From: JBJHCA01 sp050485785
GTDB lineage: Bacteria; Bacteroidota; Bacteroidia; Chitinophagales; Saprospiraceae
Direction of reading: 5' to 3'
Assembly (NCBI GenBank): GCA_050485785.1
Contig: JBJHCA010000076.1
Coordinates: 1-15,867 of the forward strand
DNA: 15,867 nucleotides
Shown: positions 15,765 through 15,867 of the stretch, piece after piece
Position numbering within the stretch: the first letter of the stretch is position 1
Layout: each line of letters starts with the position of its first letter
Notes under the pieces: model-generated
Database searches by the model: none
Told to the model about the DNA's origin: nothing
Seen by the model: the letters and a program-made list of their open reading frames with translations, nothing else
Made by a program: the position numbers and the translations under genes

Positions 15765-15867
15765 GGTATTGAAACTTATTAGCAGATAACGTCCGGAAAC
15801 AACCCCGACACACTGCAAACTGCACAATGAAGCCGCAAGATATAAAAAGGCCTGCATTCCGCGGAAT
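15765..15867. other. Upstream region of the barrel gene to the window edge
   Basis: These 103 bp contain no gene I can support. A near-match promoter on the minus strand (TTG-N21-TAAGTTTC) is placed so close to the ATG that it would start transcription at the start codon. A 12-bp palindrome attccgcggaat forms the last bases of the window (15856-15867). Confidence 0.4.

Noticed and set aside
15765..15800. Promoter-like TTG-N21-TAAGTTTC before the barrel gene.
   Set aside because: The -7 box has a mismatch at its key final G, and the predicted start would fall on the ATG itself.
15765..15857. A 31-residue N-terminal extension of the beta-barrel protein.
   Set aside because: A textbook signal peptide begins exactly at the internal ATG at 15764; the extension would bury it.
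15856..15867. A 12-bp palindrome at the right end and a matching ATTCCGC at the left end, suggesting terminal inverted repeats or an EcoRI-derived fragment.
   Set aside because: Only seven bases match between the ends, an internal GAATTC site exists near 4114, and the genes at both edges look like normal chromosomal genes cut by the window.
1..15867. Search for an undescribed system: CRISPR-like arrays, tandem repeats, retron or toxin-antitoxin pairs, transposases, phage genes, tRNA or rRNA.
   Set aside because: None was seen. Coding density is high, all major frames match known families or simple repeat proteins, and no intergenic region exceeds 300 bp.

Overview
The window looks like ordinary chromosomal DNA from a member of the Bacteroidota that has a type IX secretion system (T9SS). 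Three things support this. The largest gene is a nearly full-length sprA, found only in the Bacteroidota and close relatives. Several genes have the Bacteroidota -7 promoter element TAnnTTTG just upstream, and the starts lack clear Shine-Dalgarno sequences. The gene complement (bacterial GH3 enzyme, M28 lipoprotein peptidase, short PorT-like outer-membrane barrel) also fits. I cannot name a genus; a marine or environmental Cytophagales-like lineage is only a guess.

Layout. Positions 1-11866 form a minus-strand block, read from high to low coordinates as pyrD (11866-10838), a TPR-repeat protein (10564-9545), a GH3-family adenylating enzyme (9367-7859), ruvA (7761-7171) and sprA (7092 to beyond the left edge). 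Read codon by codon from 7092 down to about 5940, and checked for stops over the rest, sprA is one uninterrupted frame of 2364 codons. It lacks only its extreme C-terminus and stop codon because the window ends. Positions 12046-14900 hold two plus-strand genes, an M28 metallopeptidase lipoprotein and an AI-2E family transporter, probably one transcript. The rightmost gene (15764-14973, minus) is a secreted outer-membrane beta-barrel protein, convergent with the transporter.

Function. ruvA and sprA are 78 bp apart with no promoter motif seen between them, so they are probably co-transcribed; their adjacency is familiar from other Bacteroidota. pyrD and the M28 gene diverge from a 179-bp intergenic region that carries the best promoter in the window (ATTG-N19-TAGTTTTG, for pyrD). 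The remaining genes are housekeeping or cell-envelope functions with no obvious common pathway.

I found no RNA gene, CRISPR array, insertion sequence, phage gene, toxin-antitoxin pair or defence cassette, and no convincing undescribed system. The points most worth a second look are the GH3 enzyme of unknown substrate, the TPR protein with an unassigned N-terminal domain, and a Gln/Arg/Gly-rich low-complexity insert in the SprA barrel.
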